64,000 bases of DNA, from NCBI GenBank assembly GCA_965261535.1, contig OZ253469.1:1550001-1614000 (forward strand), written 5' to 3'. This document shows positions 9,307 to 18,238 of this stretch, piece by piece (the first letter of the stretch is position 1; the number at the start of each line of letters is the position of its first letter). This DNA is from VXNE01 sp965261535. GTDB lineage: Bacteria; Pseudomonadota; Gammaproteobacteria; Pseudomonadales; Azotimanducaceae. Both the position numbers and the translations under genes were made by a program. Under the pieces are notes generated by a model that ran no database searches, had not been told where the DNA came from, and saw nothing but the letters and a program-made list of their open reading frames with translations.

Positions 9307-10101
9307 CTACCAACTGTTGCGCAGTTCGCGCAGATTCACAAAGACCTCTTTCGGCGAGGGTTCGTCCGACATGTCCGGAAACGCTTCCCTGAGTTTTTTC
9401 ACCACACTCGGGCTGGTCAGGCGAAAGAACGTATTGATCTCGCGTTCCTGCGCGATGGTCGTCACCAGGGGGTTGTCCGGGTCGTGCGTCTTTTCGAGTT
9501 GGCGCGACAGCTTAGCCGCCGCATCGTTGTCGGGCTCCCGGTCGAGCGTGAACGCAAGGTTGTTCGTGATGTAGTCGTGTCCCGGATACACGAGGGTCTG
9601 TTCTGGCAGTTCGTCGAGTTGCCGAGAGAACGTGTCGTAGAGTTCCTCCGGATGCCCGCCGCCGCGGCAATTGCCGGCACCGGCGTTGAACAACGTATCG
9701 CCGCAAAAGAGCGCGGGCGCGTCCGTTTTGGACAACAGGCAGATGTGGCTCATGGTGTGTCCGGGGGTGTCGAGGGCAAGCAGTTCGACTGTCTTCCCAA
9801 CAGTGACGACATCGCCGGCGCCCAAGCCGACATCAATGCCGTCGATCCGTCGCCCAGCGTTCTTGTGCGCCAGCAGCTTCGCTCCGGTGGCCGCTATGAC
9901 CGGTCCATTGCCGCCGGTATGGTCCCCGTGCTCGTGGGTGTTGAGGATCTGCGTAATGTCCCAACCACGATCTTTCGCGCGCGAGAGACATTTCTCGAAG
10001 TCGAGCGGATCGATGGCGAGCGCCTCGCCGGTCTCCGGGCACGCGATCAGGTAGTTGAAATTGCGCAGGGCGTTGCCCGTCCAGATCTGCTCAACGATCA
10101 C
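9307..10101 (-). CDS. gloB: Hydroxyacylglutathione hydrolase-like metallo-beta-lactamase-fold protein
   Basis: 264 residues. The metal-binding signature 'THEHGDHTGG' is at about 55, followed by 'DTPGHTMSHICLL', 'FCGDTLFNAGAGNCRGG' and 'VYPGHDYITNNLAF', the pattern of glyoxalase II. The 'EREINTFFRL' region near the end matches the C-terminal substrate-binding part of GloB. It would hydrolyse S-D-lactoylglutathione to lactate and glutathione. The start is a GTG at 10101 overlapping the stop of the DUF5615 gene as GTGA, so it is probably translated as the third gene of a short operon. Confidence 0.88.
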   Translation of the reverse strand: MIVEQIWTGNALRNFNYLIACPETGEALAIDPLDFEKCLSRAKDRGWDITQILNTHEHGDHTGGNGPVIAATGAKLLAHKNAGRRIDGIDVGLGAGDVVTVGKTVELLALDTPGHTMSHICLLSKTDAPALFCGDTLFNAGAGNCRGGGHPEELYDTFSRQLDELPEQTLVYPGHDYITNNLAFTLDREPDNDAAAKLSRQLEKTHDPDNPLVTTIAQEREINTFFRLTSPSVVKKLREAFPDMSDEPSPKEVFVNLRELRNSW

Positions 10102-10466
10102 GTCGTGTCTCCTGTTTGTATGGGTCTCTGCCGTATGCCATCACGGTTAACCACCGTGAAACGACCTTCCAACTCGACACCATCTTCCTTCAGTCGCGCG
10201 ATGAAAGCGGCAGGTTCTTTCGGACTTTCCGGTTGGAAACGCATATATAGCACGCCCGCCGGTGGCGGCAGTCGGTGATGGAAGACAAGTTCGCCATAGT
10301 CACGATCGAACGTAACGACGACGCGTTCCTCCTGTCTTGCCCACCGGATCACGGCCTCATCCGTCGCTCCCGGCGAATCCTCCGTGACGGAAACAACATC
10401 CTCGCCCGCTTCCCGCAACGCCTCGACGGTCGCCAGCGGTATGTTCTCGTTCGCGAGTAGTCTCAC
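10098..10466 (-). CDS. DUF5615 family PIN-like protein (putative toxin)
   Basis: 122 residues. 'RLLANENIPLATVEALREAG' and 'VVTFDRDYGELVFH' are the conserved acidic stretches of this small PIN-like family. It is usually paired with a DUF433 protein and regarded as a toxin-antitoxin module. The start is a GTG at 10466, chosen because it overlaps the DUF433 stop as GTGA. The longer open frame upstream is out of family. The stop overlaps the next gene's GTG in the same way. Toxic activity is inferred from the family. Confidence 0.82.
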   Translation of the reverse strand: MRLLANENIPLATVEALREAGEDVVSVTEDSPGATDEAVIRWARQEERVVVTFDRDYGELVFHHRLPPPAGVLYMRFQPESPKEPAAFIARLKEDGVELEGRFTVVNRDGIRQRPIQTGDTT

Positions 10467-10705
10467 GACACCGCCGGGCCGCCGAATCGATGGATTGTCT
10501 CCTCTCTCGCGCACTCGGCCGCGAAGGCGAATAGCGCCTGCAGGGATTCTCGCGACACTTGGGGGTAGTTTTCGAGCACTTGGGCTTCCGTCCACCCTGC
10601 TGCCAACAATCTGAGCAAAAAGTCCGCTGACAATCTCGTGCCTCGAACAACAGGTTTGCCCGACAGTATTGACGGTGAGCTATGTATGTAATCGTGCCAA
10701 TTCAT
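10463..10705 (-). CDS. DUF433 family protein (putative antitoxin)
   Basis: 80 residues: 'SSPSILSGKPVVRGTRLS', then 'LLAAGWTEAQVLENYPQVS' and 'ESLQALFAFAAE'. This is the compact helix-turn-helix-like DUF433 pattern. It is the first gene of a three-gene run with the DUF5615 toxin candidate and the glyoxalase II-like gene, each pair overlapping by four bases. It probably binds both its own promoter and its partner, as family antitoxins are thought to do. Confidence 0.85.
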   Translation of the reverse strand: MNWHDYIHSSPSILSGKPVVRGTRLSADFLLRLLAAGWTEAQVLENYPQVSRESLQALFAFAAECAREETIHRFGGPAVS

Positions 10706-10906
10706 CGTTGGAATCGATCATCCGCCTTTGCGCGAATCGGAAGCACATTCTATAGTCCAGACTACCTTTTGCGACTGCTATAGAACCGAATCAGTTCGCT
10801 GGCCAGACAGCAGGCCTTGCGCTCTCGGCTCTTTGGTACCTCGGCAAGGACAAGGTGACCCTCGCATCCCTGTGAGACACACAGCGTGCCGGGTCGATTC
10901 TCCCGG

Positions 10907-12655
10907 TTAGGCGGGAACGTAAAAGAAACCGCGGCCCCTACGCCCGGGCCGTCCTCCTTTGATATGGCCGGCATCGGCCAGCTCGGTCAACAGCTTGCGG
11001 GCGGAGACCTTGCTGAGTCCCGTCAGATCGGCAACCTCGGTCGAGGAGACGCGCCCTCGGGATCGGCTCCAGTCGAGAAGCAGCGTTTCACGCCCCTCGG
11101 GGGCGCGCAACAAAGCGAGCCGGTGGGCGAGCCGGCTTCGAACCGCATCGGAAAGACGAAACGCATCGGGTTGGCTAAGGGGGACTCCCTGGACGGGCGC
11201 AATCACCGGCGCTGAACCGGCGGCATCCAAGCGCGCATCCGCCAACCGGAGAATCGCTTCGTTGGCCTCCTCGGCGGAGGATCGCTGAAGAAGCTCGGTC
11301 GTGGACTCCGCGTCTACCCAACCATTTCGGGTCAAGTGTTCGATGAGCAGAAGCGAGTCCACATTTCCGGCATGTGCCGGGGTCAGCGCAGCCACCAAAT
11401 CGACGACAGCGATGTCCGGGGCGCCGCCGAGCAGTACGACCCGCACGTAGGGCCCATCCACCTCGGCAATGACCGGCGCGGGCCGCCCGATGGCGAGCAT
11501 GTCCCGCACCATCCTGTCGACCCCAATTCCCTCGCGTTCGGCCAGACCTAGCGCGGCCATCGCCTCGGACAGGTTCCGATACCGGGGCACTGCCGGGTGC
11601 GTGATGATGTTGGCGGGCGTCACACCGCCAACGAATCCTCCCGGCGAGGTCACGGTCAACGTGTCGCCGACATGCTCGATGACGGTCGGTCGCGCCGCCA
11701 GCCAATCGCGGTGGACAAGTCCGTTCACGATGGCCTCGCGTAGCGTCCTGGGAGGGATCGCCCGGATTCTGCCGGGCGCGAAACCCTCTGCTGTGTGCGT
11801 GACCCGGTTGGCCACCTCGCCCGCCTGTTCGACCTCGCGCACCTGCATGAGCAAAGGTCCCGCGCCCTCGATCCTCAGAGTGCTGTCACCTCCCGGCACA
11901 TCGCGGCGAATGTAGTCGACGCCCGGCCAGGGAGTCGCCACGAACAGCAGTGATCCCGCGTTGGTGAGGTCGCGCGAGCCCTTGACCAAATTCAGTCGGC
12001 GGAGCAGATCGGCGTCCGTCGCATGGGCCAGACCGGTATCGGACTCTCCGCCGTTCGCTTCCCGCAGGTAACGCCGGGCAAATTCGATGGCAGCCGGGCT
12101 CACATCGTCCAGAGTCTGGCCCGAAGGCTGATCGGACCAGTCGAAACCGACTCTCTCTAGCATCCTCGATTGCCAGACCACGGGATCGACCTCGACGCAG
12201 TTCGCACCCACACGCCACCGCAGGTTCCCACGGTACCGTACGGGGGCGAGCGCTTCGATGCAGGTCAGAATCAGGAGACCGCACCCTTCCAGGTTTGCCT
12301 CGCGCACCTCGACCGTTAGCTGATGCGACGTGAGTTCCCATATGCGATGGCGAACCCAATCTGCGTCGAGGCGTGTCCCGATCCGGGCACCATCGTCGGC
12401 GATGCCCACAATGACCGCGCCGCCGCCCGGAGTATTCGCCATGCAAGCCATTTCTGCTGCCAGATGGTCGGCGGCCCGCTCGTTGGTCGCCCCACCGAGG
12501 GAAACGGTTCCATCGGACCCTCGTCTGCCTCGCTCCTCCTTGAAGTCCACCCGCTCCAGTTCGATGTGGGCGGGCGGCTCTCCGCGCGACAATCGGTGCA
12601 GGGCTTGTTCAACGAGCGCGTTGATCGGCGACCGCCCAAGAATGCCCAATCCCAT
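10907..12655 (-). CDS. AlbA_2 (Schlafen AAA_4-like) domain protein with C-terminal winged helix
   Basis: 582 residues. The N-terminal 150 residues show the AlbA_2 pattern: 'ERVDFKEERGRR', 'EMACMANTPGGGAVIVGIAD'. A middle part has 'PPRTLREAIVNGLVHRDW' and 'SPGGFVGGVTPANI', the ATP-dependent helicase RecG-like/HATPase_c_4 pattern seen in these putative transcription regulators. The last 80 residues ('GRVSSTEVADLTGLSKVS') are a winged-helix DNA-binding domain. It stands alone between the glyoxalase operon and glyA. Related proteins occur in defence islands and as regulators; no specific role can be given. Confidence 0.82.
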   Translation of the reverse strand: MGLGILGRSPINALVEQALHRLSRGEPPAHIELERVDFKEERGRRGSDGTVSLGGATNERAADHLAAEMACMANTPGGGAVIVGIADDGARIGTRLDADWVRHRIWELTSHQLTVEVREANLEGCGLLILTCIEALAPVRYRGNLRWRVGANCVEVDPVVWQSRMLERVGFDWSDQPSGQTLDDVSPAAIEFARRYLREANGGESDTGLAHATDADLLRRLNLVKGSRDLTNAGSLLFVATPWPGVDYIRRDVPGGDSTLRIEGAGPLLMQVREVEQAGEVANRVTHTAEGFAPGRIRAIPPRTLREAIVNGLVHRDWLAARPTVIEHVGDTLTVTSPGGFVGGVTPANIITHPAVPRYRNLSEAMAALGLAEREGIGVDRMVRDMLAIGRPAPVIAEVDGPYVRVVLLGGAPDIAVVDLVAALTPAHAGNVDSLLLIEHLTRNGWVDAESTTELLQRSSAEEANEAILRLADARLDAAGSAPVIAPVQGVPLSQPDAFRLSDAVRSRLAHRLALLRAPEGRETLLLDWSRSRGRVSSTEVADLTGLSKVSARKLLTELADAGHIKGGRPGRRGRGFFYVPA

Positions 12656-12924
12656 GTTTGGCTACCTTCCGAAACGCTTGCACTCCAAAAAGGCAACTAT
12701 ACTTGGGTACCGACAGTTTTGTTATCTTTTTTGTAAATAAAAGCAAAGCAAATGCACGATTCGTCGGATTAATTATCTTTTAGGCCGCCCCGCCTTGGGA
12801 GCGAGATCAACCATCGGACCTGAATCCGAAAGCAATCCCCGATGAGTCGCGTTCACGTCTTGCGGCACGCCGGGCGGTACAATGCGGCACGGGAAACATC
12901 GCACTGGGAATAAGGGCTTAAGGG
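12656..12924. other. AT-rich intergenic region with divergent promoters expected
   Basis: This gap separates the minus-strand AlbA_2 gene from plus-strand glyA. Bases 12,700-12,780 are much richer in A and T than the surroundings, as expected for promoters of both. No operator or RNA motif was recognised. Confidence 0.4.
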
Positions 12925-14187
12925 ATGTTCGCGAAAGGACTCTCGATTCGTGGCTTCGACGACGAGGTATGGCGCGCGATCGAACAGGAAAATCGGCGCC
13001 AGGAAGAGCACATAGAGCTCATCGCGTCGGAGAACTACGCGAGTCCGCGGGTGCTTGCGGCGCAGGGCAGCGTGCTGACCAACAAGTATGCCGAAGGGTA
13101 TCCGAGAAGGCGCTACTACGGCGGCTGCGAGAACGTCGACATCGTCGAGCAACTCGCCATCGACCGCGTCAAGGCGCTGTTCGGCGCGGACTACGCCAAT
13201 GTGCAGCCGCACTCCGGTTCCCAGGCGAACGCGGCGGTGTACCTCGCCCTGCTCGACCCCGGCGATTGCGTCCTCGGCATGAGCCTTGCGGACGGCGGCC
13301 ACCTGACGCACGGGTCCCCGGTGAACTTTTCCGGCAAGCTCTACCGTACGGTGCAATACGGCGTCGCCGCGGACAGCGGCGAAGTCGACTACGACACCGT
13401 TCAAGCCCTTGCCGAGACGCACCGGCCGAAGCTCCTGATGGCCGGTTTCTCCGCCTATAGCCGGAAACTGGACTGGGAGCGATTCCGCGAGATAGCCCAC
13501 GGCGTCGGCGCGCACCTGGTCGTCGATATGGCGCACGTCGCCGGGTTGGTCGCGGCCGGGCTATATCCGAACCCGGTGCGTGTGGCGGACGTCACCACCT
13601 CCACCACGCACAAGACACTGGCCGGCCCGCGCGGCGGCATCATCCTCGCCCGCGCCAATCCGCCCCTTGAGAAGAAACTGGACTCCGCGCTTTTCCCCGG
13701 CTCCCAGGGCGGCCCGTTGATGCATGTGATCGCAGCCAAGGCTATCTGCTTCAAGGAAGCGGCAACCGAGGAGTTCAAGCGGTATCAGGAGCATGTGGTC
13801 GCCAACGCGCGCACCATGGCCGCCGGCTTCATCGACCGAGGCTATCGCGTCGTTTCTGGCGGCACCGACAATCACCTGTTCCTGGTGAATCTGATCGACA
13901 AGGGCATCACCGGCAAGGCCGCCGACGCCGCGCTCGGGCGCGCCAACATCACCGTCAACAAGAACGCGGTACCCAACGATCCCCGGTCGCCGTTCGTCAC
14001 CTCGGGTTTGAGGATCGGTTCCCCCGCCGCGACCCGCCGCGGATTCGGCGAGGCCGAGTTTCGAACGCTCACCACCTGGATGTGCGACATTCTCGACGAT
14101 ATCGGCAACGACAACATGATCGCCTCGGTGCGGCTGAGGGTCCTCGACCTCTGCCGCGCCTTTCCCGTATACGCCGCCAACGGCTGA
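12925..14187 (+). CDS. glyA: Serine hydroxymethyltransferase
   Basis: 420 residues, normal length. PLP enzyme converting serine and tetrahydrofolate to glycine and methylene-tetrahydrofolate. Family stretches: 'ELIASENYASPRVLAAQGS', 'GYPRRRYYGGCENVD', 'VDMAHVAGLVAAGLYPNP', the PLP-lysine segment 'TSTTHKTLAGPRGG', and 'SGLRIGSPAATRRGF'. The ATG at 12925 lies six bases after an AAGGG. First gene of a run with nrdR, ribD, ribH, nusB, thiL and pgpA, gaps near zero. Confidence 0.97.
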   Translation: MFAKGLSIRGFDDEVWRAIEQENRRQEEHIELIASENYASPRVLAAQGSVLTNKYAEGYPRRRYYGGCENVDIVEQLAIDRVKALFGADYANVQPHSGSQANAAVYLALLDPGDCVLGMSLADGGHLTHGSPVNFSGKLYRTVQYGVAADSGEVDYDTVQALAETHRPKLLMAGFSAYSRKLDWERFREIAHGVGAHLVVDMAHVAGLVAAGLYPNPVRVADVTTSTTHKTLAGPRGGIILARANPPLEKKLDSALFPGSQGGPLMHVIAAKAICFKEAATEEFKRYQEHVVANARTMAAGFIDRGYRVVSGGTDNHLFLVNLIDKGITGKAADAALGRANITVNKNAVPNDPRSPFVTSGLRIGSPAATRRGFGEAEFRTLTTWMCDILDDIGNDNMIASVRLRVLDLCRAFPVYAANG

Positions 14188-14189
14188 TC

Positions 14190-14648
14190 ATGCACTGCCC
14201 CTTCTGCGGTGCGGACGACACCAAGGTCATCGACTCCCGACTGGTCGCCGAGGGCAATCAGGTGCGCCGCCGCCGCCAGTGTCTGACATGCGCCGAGCGC
14301 TACACCACCTACGAGACGGCCGAACTCGTCATGCCGCGCATCAAGAAGAGCGATGGCAAACGCCAACCGTTCGACGAGGGGAAGCTCAGACTCGGCATGG
14401 AGCGCGCTCTGGAGAAACGGCCGGTAGACAGCGAGGACGTGGAAGATGCCATCAATCGCATCATGCACAAGTTGCGCACGACGGGGGAGCGCGAATTGCC
14501 GTCCCGCGCCGTCGGCGAGGCCGTCATGGCCGAGCTGAGAAAATTGGACGGCGTCGCTTACGTGCGCTTCGCTTCGGTTTACCGGGACTTTCAGGATGTG
14601 CAGGACTTCTCCGAGGTAGTACGGGACCTGAAGACGGAACCCGATTGA
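14190..14648 (+). CDS. nrdR: Transcriptional repressor NrdR
   Basis: 152 residues. N-terminal zinc ribbon 'MHCPFCGADDTKVIDSR' with 'RRRQCLTCAERYTTYE', followed by an ATP-cone ('GKRQPFDEGKLRLGMERALEKRPV'). It senses ATP/dATP and represses ribonucleotide reductase genes. The ATG at 14190 starts two bases after the glyA stop. A longer upstream frame is only glyA in another frame. The stop overlaps the ribD start as TGATG. Confidence 0.97.
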   Translation: MHCPFCGADDTKVIDSRLVAEGNQVRRRRQCLTCAERYTTYETAELVMPRIKKSDGKRQPFDEGKLRLGMERALEKRPVDSEDVEDAINRIMHKLRTTGERELPSRAVGEAVMAELRKLDGVAYVRFASVYRDFQDVQDFSEVVRDLKTEPD

Positions 14649-15742
14649 TGATCTCGGCGTCGGACCGCCTTTACCTTCGCGCGGCGGTCGAACTGGCGCA
14701 ACGCGGCCTGTACACCTGCACGCCGAACCCCCGCGTCGGATGCCTGCTCGTGCGCGATGGCGCCGTACTCGGTCGCGGCTGGCATATGTGGCGCGGCCAG
14801 GCCCACGCGGAGGCCAACGCGCTGGCCGCCGCCAGTGCTCAAACGCCCGAGTCGGCCCGTCCGGCCGACAACGCCACCGCCTACGTGTCCCTGGAACCGT
14901 GTTCCATACACGGCGAAACGCCGCCTTGCGCCGATGCGCTGATCGCCGCCGGGATTCGGCGCGTGGTGGCGTCCATGGCCGACCCGAATCCGCGCGTGAA
15001 CGGCCGCGGGTTCGCGCGACTGCGAGACGCCGGGGTGCAAGTGGACACCGAAGAGATATCCGAAGCCCGCGAACTGAACCCGGGCTGGCTCAAGCGAATG
15101 CGCACGGGTCGACCTTGGGTACGCCTGAAGTCGGCCATGTCTCTGGATGGACGCACGGCCATGGCGAGCGGCGAGAGCCGTTGGATCACAGGCGAGGCGG
15201 CACGTGCCGATGTGCAATATTGGCGCGCCAGAAGCTGCGCCATCGTGACCGGCGCCGGTACCGTGCGCGACGACGATCCGAGACTCACGGTGCGCGATAC
15301 GCGTTTCTCCGCGGACGGCGAGATACGACAGCCGCTGCGGGTCATCGTGAGTTCGCGCGGCGAAATCCCCAAGGATGCCGCGGTCCTCCAAGGCGAAGGG
15401 ACCGCGCTGATCGCTTGCGGCAAACGCGGTCCCGCCCGGCATCCACACGCCGACGCGCACCGGCAGGAGGGGGAGCAGGTCGACCTCTCGCACCTGCTTG
15501 ACCATCTCGGTGCACGCGAATGCAATGAGGTCATGGTGGAGGCCGGCCCTGCCCTGACCGGGGCGTTTCTCGCTCAGGGCCTGTGGGACGAATGGGTGCT
15601 CTACCTTGCGCCGAAGTTCCTCGGCAGCGACGCGCGGCCGCTGGCCGAACTGCGGCTGACACGCATGGCCCAAGCCGTTGCGGGTAGAATCGCGCGATCA
15701 GAGATGATCGGCGAGGACTTGCGTCTCGTCGTTCGCAGGTAG
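14648..15742 (+). CDS. ribD: Bifunctional riboflavin biosynthesis deaminase/reductase RibD
   Basis: 364 residues. The N-terminal deaminase domain shows the zinc site 'GQAHAEANAL' and 'SLEPCSIHGETPPC'. The C-terminal reductase begins 'PWVRLKSAMSLDGRTAM' and contains 'GAGTVRDDDPRLTVR' and 'VEAGPALTGAFL'. It carries out steps two and three from GTP in riboflavin synthesis. The start at 14648 overlaps nrdR by one base. Riboflavin synthase (ribE) and ribBA, often found between ribD and ribH, are absent here. Confidence 0.96.
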   Translation: MISASDRLYLRAAVELAQRGLYTCTPNPRVGCLLVRDGAVLGRGWHMWRGQAHAEANALAAASAQTPESARPADNATAYVSLEPCSIHGETPPCADALIAAGIRRVVASMADPNPRVNGRGFARLRDAGVQVDTEEISEARELNPGWLKRMRTGRPWVRLKSAMSLDGRTAMASGESRWITGEAARADVQYWRARSCAIVTGAGTVRDDDPRLTVRDTRFSADGEIRQPLRVIVSSRGEIPKDAAVLQGEGTALIACGKRGPARHPHADAHRQEGEQVDLSHLLDHLGARECNEVMVEAGPALTGAFLAQGLWDEWVLYLAPKFLGSDARPLAELRLTRMAQAVAGRIARSEMIGEDLRLVVRR

Positions 15743-15748
15743 CACCGA

Positions 15749-16222
15749 ATGGCCGACGAAAAACCTGAACAACGCGGGCTGGACGGAAGGGGCAAGCGTT
15801 TCGCGATCATCGCGGCGCGCTACAACCAATCCGTGGTCGACCCGATGATTGCGAGCGCGATGGAGGTTCTGAAAAAGCACCACGTCGATGTGGAGCGCGT
15901 GCCCGTGATACGCGTCCCCGGTTCATTCGAATTGCCGCTCGTGGCCAAGTGCTACGCCGAGCGGCACCCGGACACCGACGCGGTGATCGCCCTCGGCGTC
16001 GTCATCCGAGGCGAAACAGCGCACTTCGATTTCGTGGCCGGCGAATGCGCGAGCGGTTTGCAACGCGCCGCGCTCCATACGAGCACGCCCATGGTGTTCG
16101 GCGTATTGACGACGGACACCATGCAACAGGCCATTGAACGCGCCGATCCGGCAGCCGGCGACAAGGGCGGCGACGCCGCGCGCGCGGCTCTGGAAATGGC
16201 CGATCTCCTGGTCAAGATCTAG
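15749..16222 (+). CDS. ribH: 6,7-dimethyl-8-ribityllumazine synthase
   Basis: 157 residues, normal length. Family stretches are 'FAIIAARYNQSVVDPM', 'VIRVPGSFELPLVAK', 'VIALGVVIRGETAHFDFV' with the catalytic histidine, and 'VFGVLTTDTMQQAIERAD'. It condenses the ribD-pathway product with dihydroxybutanone phosphate. It lies six bases after ribD and three before nusB. Confidence 0.97.
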   Translation: MADEKPEQRGLDGRGKRFAIIAARYNQSVVDPMIASAMEVLKKHHVDVERVPVIRVPGSFELPLVAKCYAERHPDTDAVIALGVVIRGETAHFDFVAGECASGLQRAALHTSTPMVFGVLTTDTMQQAIERADPAAGDKGGDAARAALEMADLLVKI

Positions 16223-16225
16223 ACC

Positions 16226-16648
16226 ATGTCCATGTGGCCGCGCCGGCACGCCAGACGCGCGCTGGTCCAGGCGATCTACCAGTGGCAGGTCGCCGGGCAC
16301 GACGGCAGCGAGATTCGCGACCAGTTCGTCAACAGCGGCACATTGAAAAAGGCCGACAGGGCGTTCTTCGAGCGATGCCTTCACGGCATCATCGCCGAAA
16401 CCGACGATCTGGATGTCGCTTTCGCCCCCTATCTCGACCGCAAGGTCGCCGAACTCAACCAGGTCGAGCGCGCTATTCTCCGTGCCGGGACCTTCGAACT
16501 CAGCGCCTGTCCGGAGATCCCATTCAAGGTGGTGCTCGACGAATACATCGGCCTCGCCAGGACCTTCGGCGCAGAAAATAGCTACAAGTACGTCAACGGC
16601 GTGCTGGATCGCGTCGCGCGCGATCTTCGGGCGCAAGAAATACAATGA
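16226..16648 (+). CDS. nusB: Transcription antitermination factor NusB
   Basis: 140 residues: 'RRHARRALVQAIYQWQVAG', 'ELNQVERAILRAGTFEL', 'PFKVVLDEYIGLARTFG' and 'KYVNGVLDRVAR'. These are the helices that bind NusE and boxA RNA in rRNA antitermination. It overlaps thiL by four bases (ATGA). Confidence 0.96.
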   Translation: MSMWPRRHARRALVQAIYQWQVAGHDGSEIRDQFVNSGTLKKADRAFFERCLHGIIAETDDLDVAFAPYLDRKVAELNQVERAILRAGTFELSACPEIPFKVVLDEYIGLARTFGAENSYKYVNGVLDRVARDLRAQEIQ

Positions 16649-17517
16649 ACGAGTTCGAGATCATCGATCGGATCACGCAGATTCTCGATGATGCCGCCCT
16701 CGGCGAATGCGTGCTGGTCGGGCCGGGCGACGACGCCGCCATCGTATCGGTCCCGCCCGGATTCGAACTCGCGGTGACGACCGATACGCTTGTCGCCGGT
16801 CGGCATTTCCCGGCGGACGCCCCGGGGGATCTGGTCGGTTGCCGCGCCATGGGCGTCAACCTGTCCGACTTGGCGGCGATGGGCGCCGAACCGAGCTTTT
16901 GCGTAGTGTCCCTGACCACCCCGCACGCCGACATCGCGTGGATAGAAGCCTACGCGCGCGGCATCGCCGAGTATGCGAGGCGCTACGGCATGTCCATCGT
17001 CGGCGGCAATATCGCGCGCGGCCCCCTGGCCGTATCCGTAACGGCGCACGGACTCGTTCCCGCCGGGGAACGCCTTTTGCGTTCCGGCGCGCGTGCGGGG
17101 GACACGATCTTCGTCTCCGGCGCGCTGGGCGTTGGACACGCGGCCCTGTCGGCCGACGACCCCCGCTTCTATCGCATCGAACCGCGCATCGATCTCGGCC
17201 AGGCGTTGCGGGGGAAAGCGTCCGCCGCCATCGACATCTCAGACGGGCTGTTGGCGGACCTCGCGCACCTCTGCCGCGCGAGCGGCGTTGGCGCGCGGCT
17301 GACGTTGGAAGCCTTGCCCGTCGGCGCCGGCGTCGCACCGGAGACCGCGCTGACTTGTGGCGACGACTACGAACTCTTGATTACCGCCAAAGACCGACCC
17401 GATGTGGACGCGCCGATCACCGCTATCGGTGAAGTTGTCGAGGGCGAAGGCGTCACCGTTCTCGATCGGGGGAGCGTCCGATCGATAAACAAGGCACAGG
17501 GATACCGGCATTTCTAG
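16645..17517 (+). CDS. thiL: Thiamine-monophosphate kinase
   Basis: 290 residues, slightly short for the family. ATP and metal sites: 'VGPGDDAAIV', 'VTTDTLVAGRHF', 'MGVNLSDLAAMGA' and 'AIDISDGLLADLAHL'. Phosphorylates thiamine monophosphate to the diphosphate. The ATG overlaps the nusB stop. Its last eight bases overlap the inferred start of pgpA. Confidence 0.95.
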   Translation: MNEFEIIDRITQILDDAALGECVLVGPGDDAAIVSVPPGFELAVTTDTLVAGRHFPADAPGDLVGCRAMGVNLSDLAAMGAEPSFCVVSLTTPHADIAWIEAYARGIAEYARRYGMSIVGGNIARGPLAVSVTAHGLVPAGERLLRSGARAGDTIFVSGALGVGHAALSADDPRFYRIEPRIDLGQALRGKASAAIDISDGLLADLAHLCRASGVGARLTLEALPVGAGVAPETALTCGDDYELLITAKDRPDVDAPITAIGEVVEGEGVTVLDRGSVRSINKAQGYRHF

Positions 17518-18016
17518 CGTTGTCGCGATCGGAGATCTCCGGGCGCCCGATACTCTCGTCGCCACAGGTTTCGGCGTCGGCTTGCTGCCCGGCGCACCCG
17601 GCACCTATGGCTCCCTGCTCGGCGCACTGATCTGGTGGGCAGCGTTGGCGCACGCGCCTCTAGTCGTTCAATTCGTGAGCGCCGGCCTGCTGATCGTTGC
17701 CGGCACGTGGCTATTGCATCGTCTCTGCGCCCGGCGCGGGCTCGGCGACGACCCGGCCATTGTTCTCGACGAAGTGGCGGGGGTCTGGCTGACGCTGGCG
17801 TGTCTTCCGTCGGGCGTCCTGATCATGGCGGCGGGTTTCCTGGTGTTCCGCCTGTTCGATATCTTCAAGCCCTGGCCGGTGTCCTGGGCCGATCGCCGCG
17901 TTGCGGGCGGGTTCGGCGTGATGCTCGATGACGTGATCGCGGGAGTCCTGGCCGCGATCACCGTGCACGCGGCGCTATGGCTGGTTAACTTGGCCGGGTT
18001 CGCCGTTACCGCATAG
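17510..18016 (+). CDS. pgpA: Phosphatidylglycerophosphatase A, probable non-canonical start
   Basis: Membrane phosphatase making phosphatidylglycerol. Conserved parts: 'LVATGFGVGLLPGAPGTYGS', 'IVLDEVAGVWLTLACLP', 'RLFDIFKPWPVSWADR' and 'GFGVMLDDVIAGVLAA', with hydrophobic segments between. The first ATG/GTG/TTG codon in frame is a TTG at 17582, inside the conserved 'FGVGLLPGAPGT' segment, which would remove part of the domain. The frame is open back to 17489 after a TAA. The most plausible start is therefore ATT at 17510 (or ATC at 17531), coupled to the thiL stop. The gene is certain, the exact start is inference. Confidence 0.85.
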   Translation: MSSVVAIGDLRAPDTLVATGFGVGLLPGAPGTYGSLLGALIWWAALAHAPLVVQFVSAGLLIVAGTWLLHRLCARRGLGDDPAIVLDEVAGVWLTLACLPSGVLIMAAGFLVFRLFDIFKPWPVSWADRRVAGGFGVMLDDVIAGVLAAITVHAALWLVNLAGFAVTA

Positions 18017-18238
18017 CGCGTACTCTCGATACGATTCCGCAAATTCCGTCACCGGGTCAGCAGACACTGGCGGGCGCGCGGTGGTGTGCAGGGCGCTCTG
18101 GTATTTCCCAGCTTGCGGAGCCTGAGGCAATGCTTGGCGACCGGATAGTGACGCTGCCGTACGATCAACGTGCTCAGTCTTGCTGTACTCAAGATCGATG
18201 CGTAGGCTCGGCGCAACGTGTTCATTGGGAAACAGTCG

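Noticed and set aside
10728..10974. Short open frames on both strands between the DUF433 and AlbA_2 genes
   Set aside because: No ribosome site, no conserved pattern, and one overlaps the AlbA_2 stop.
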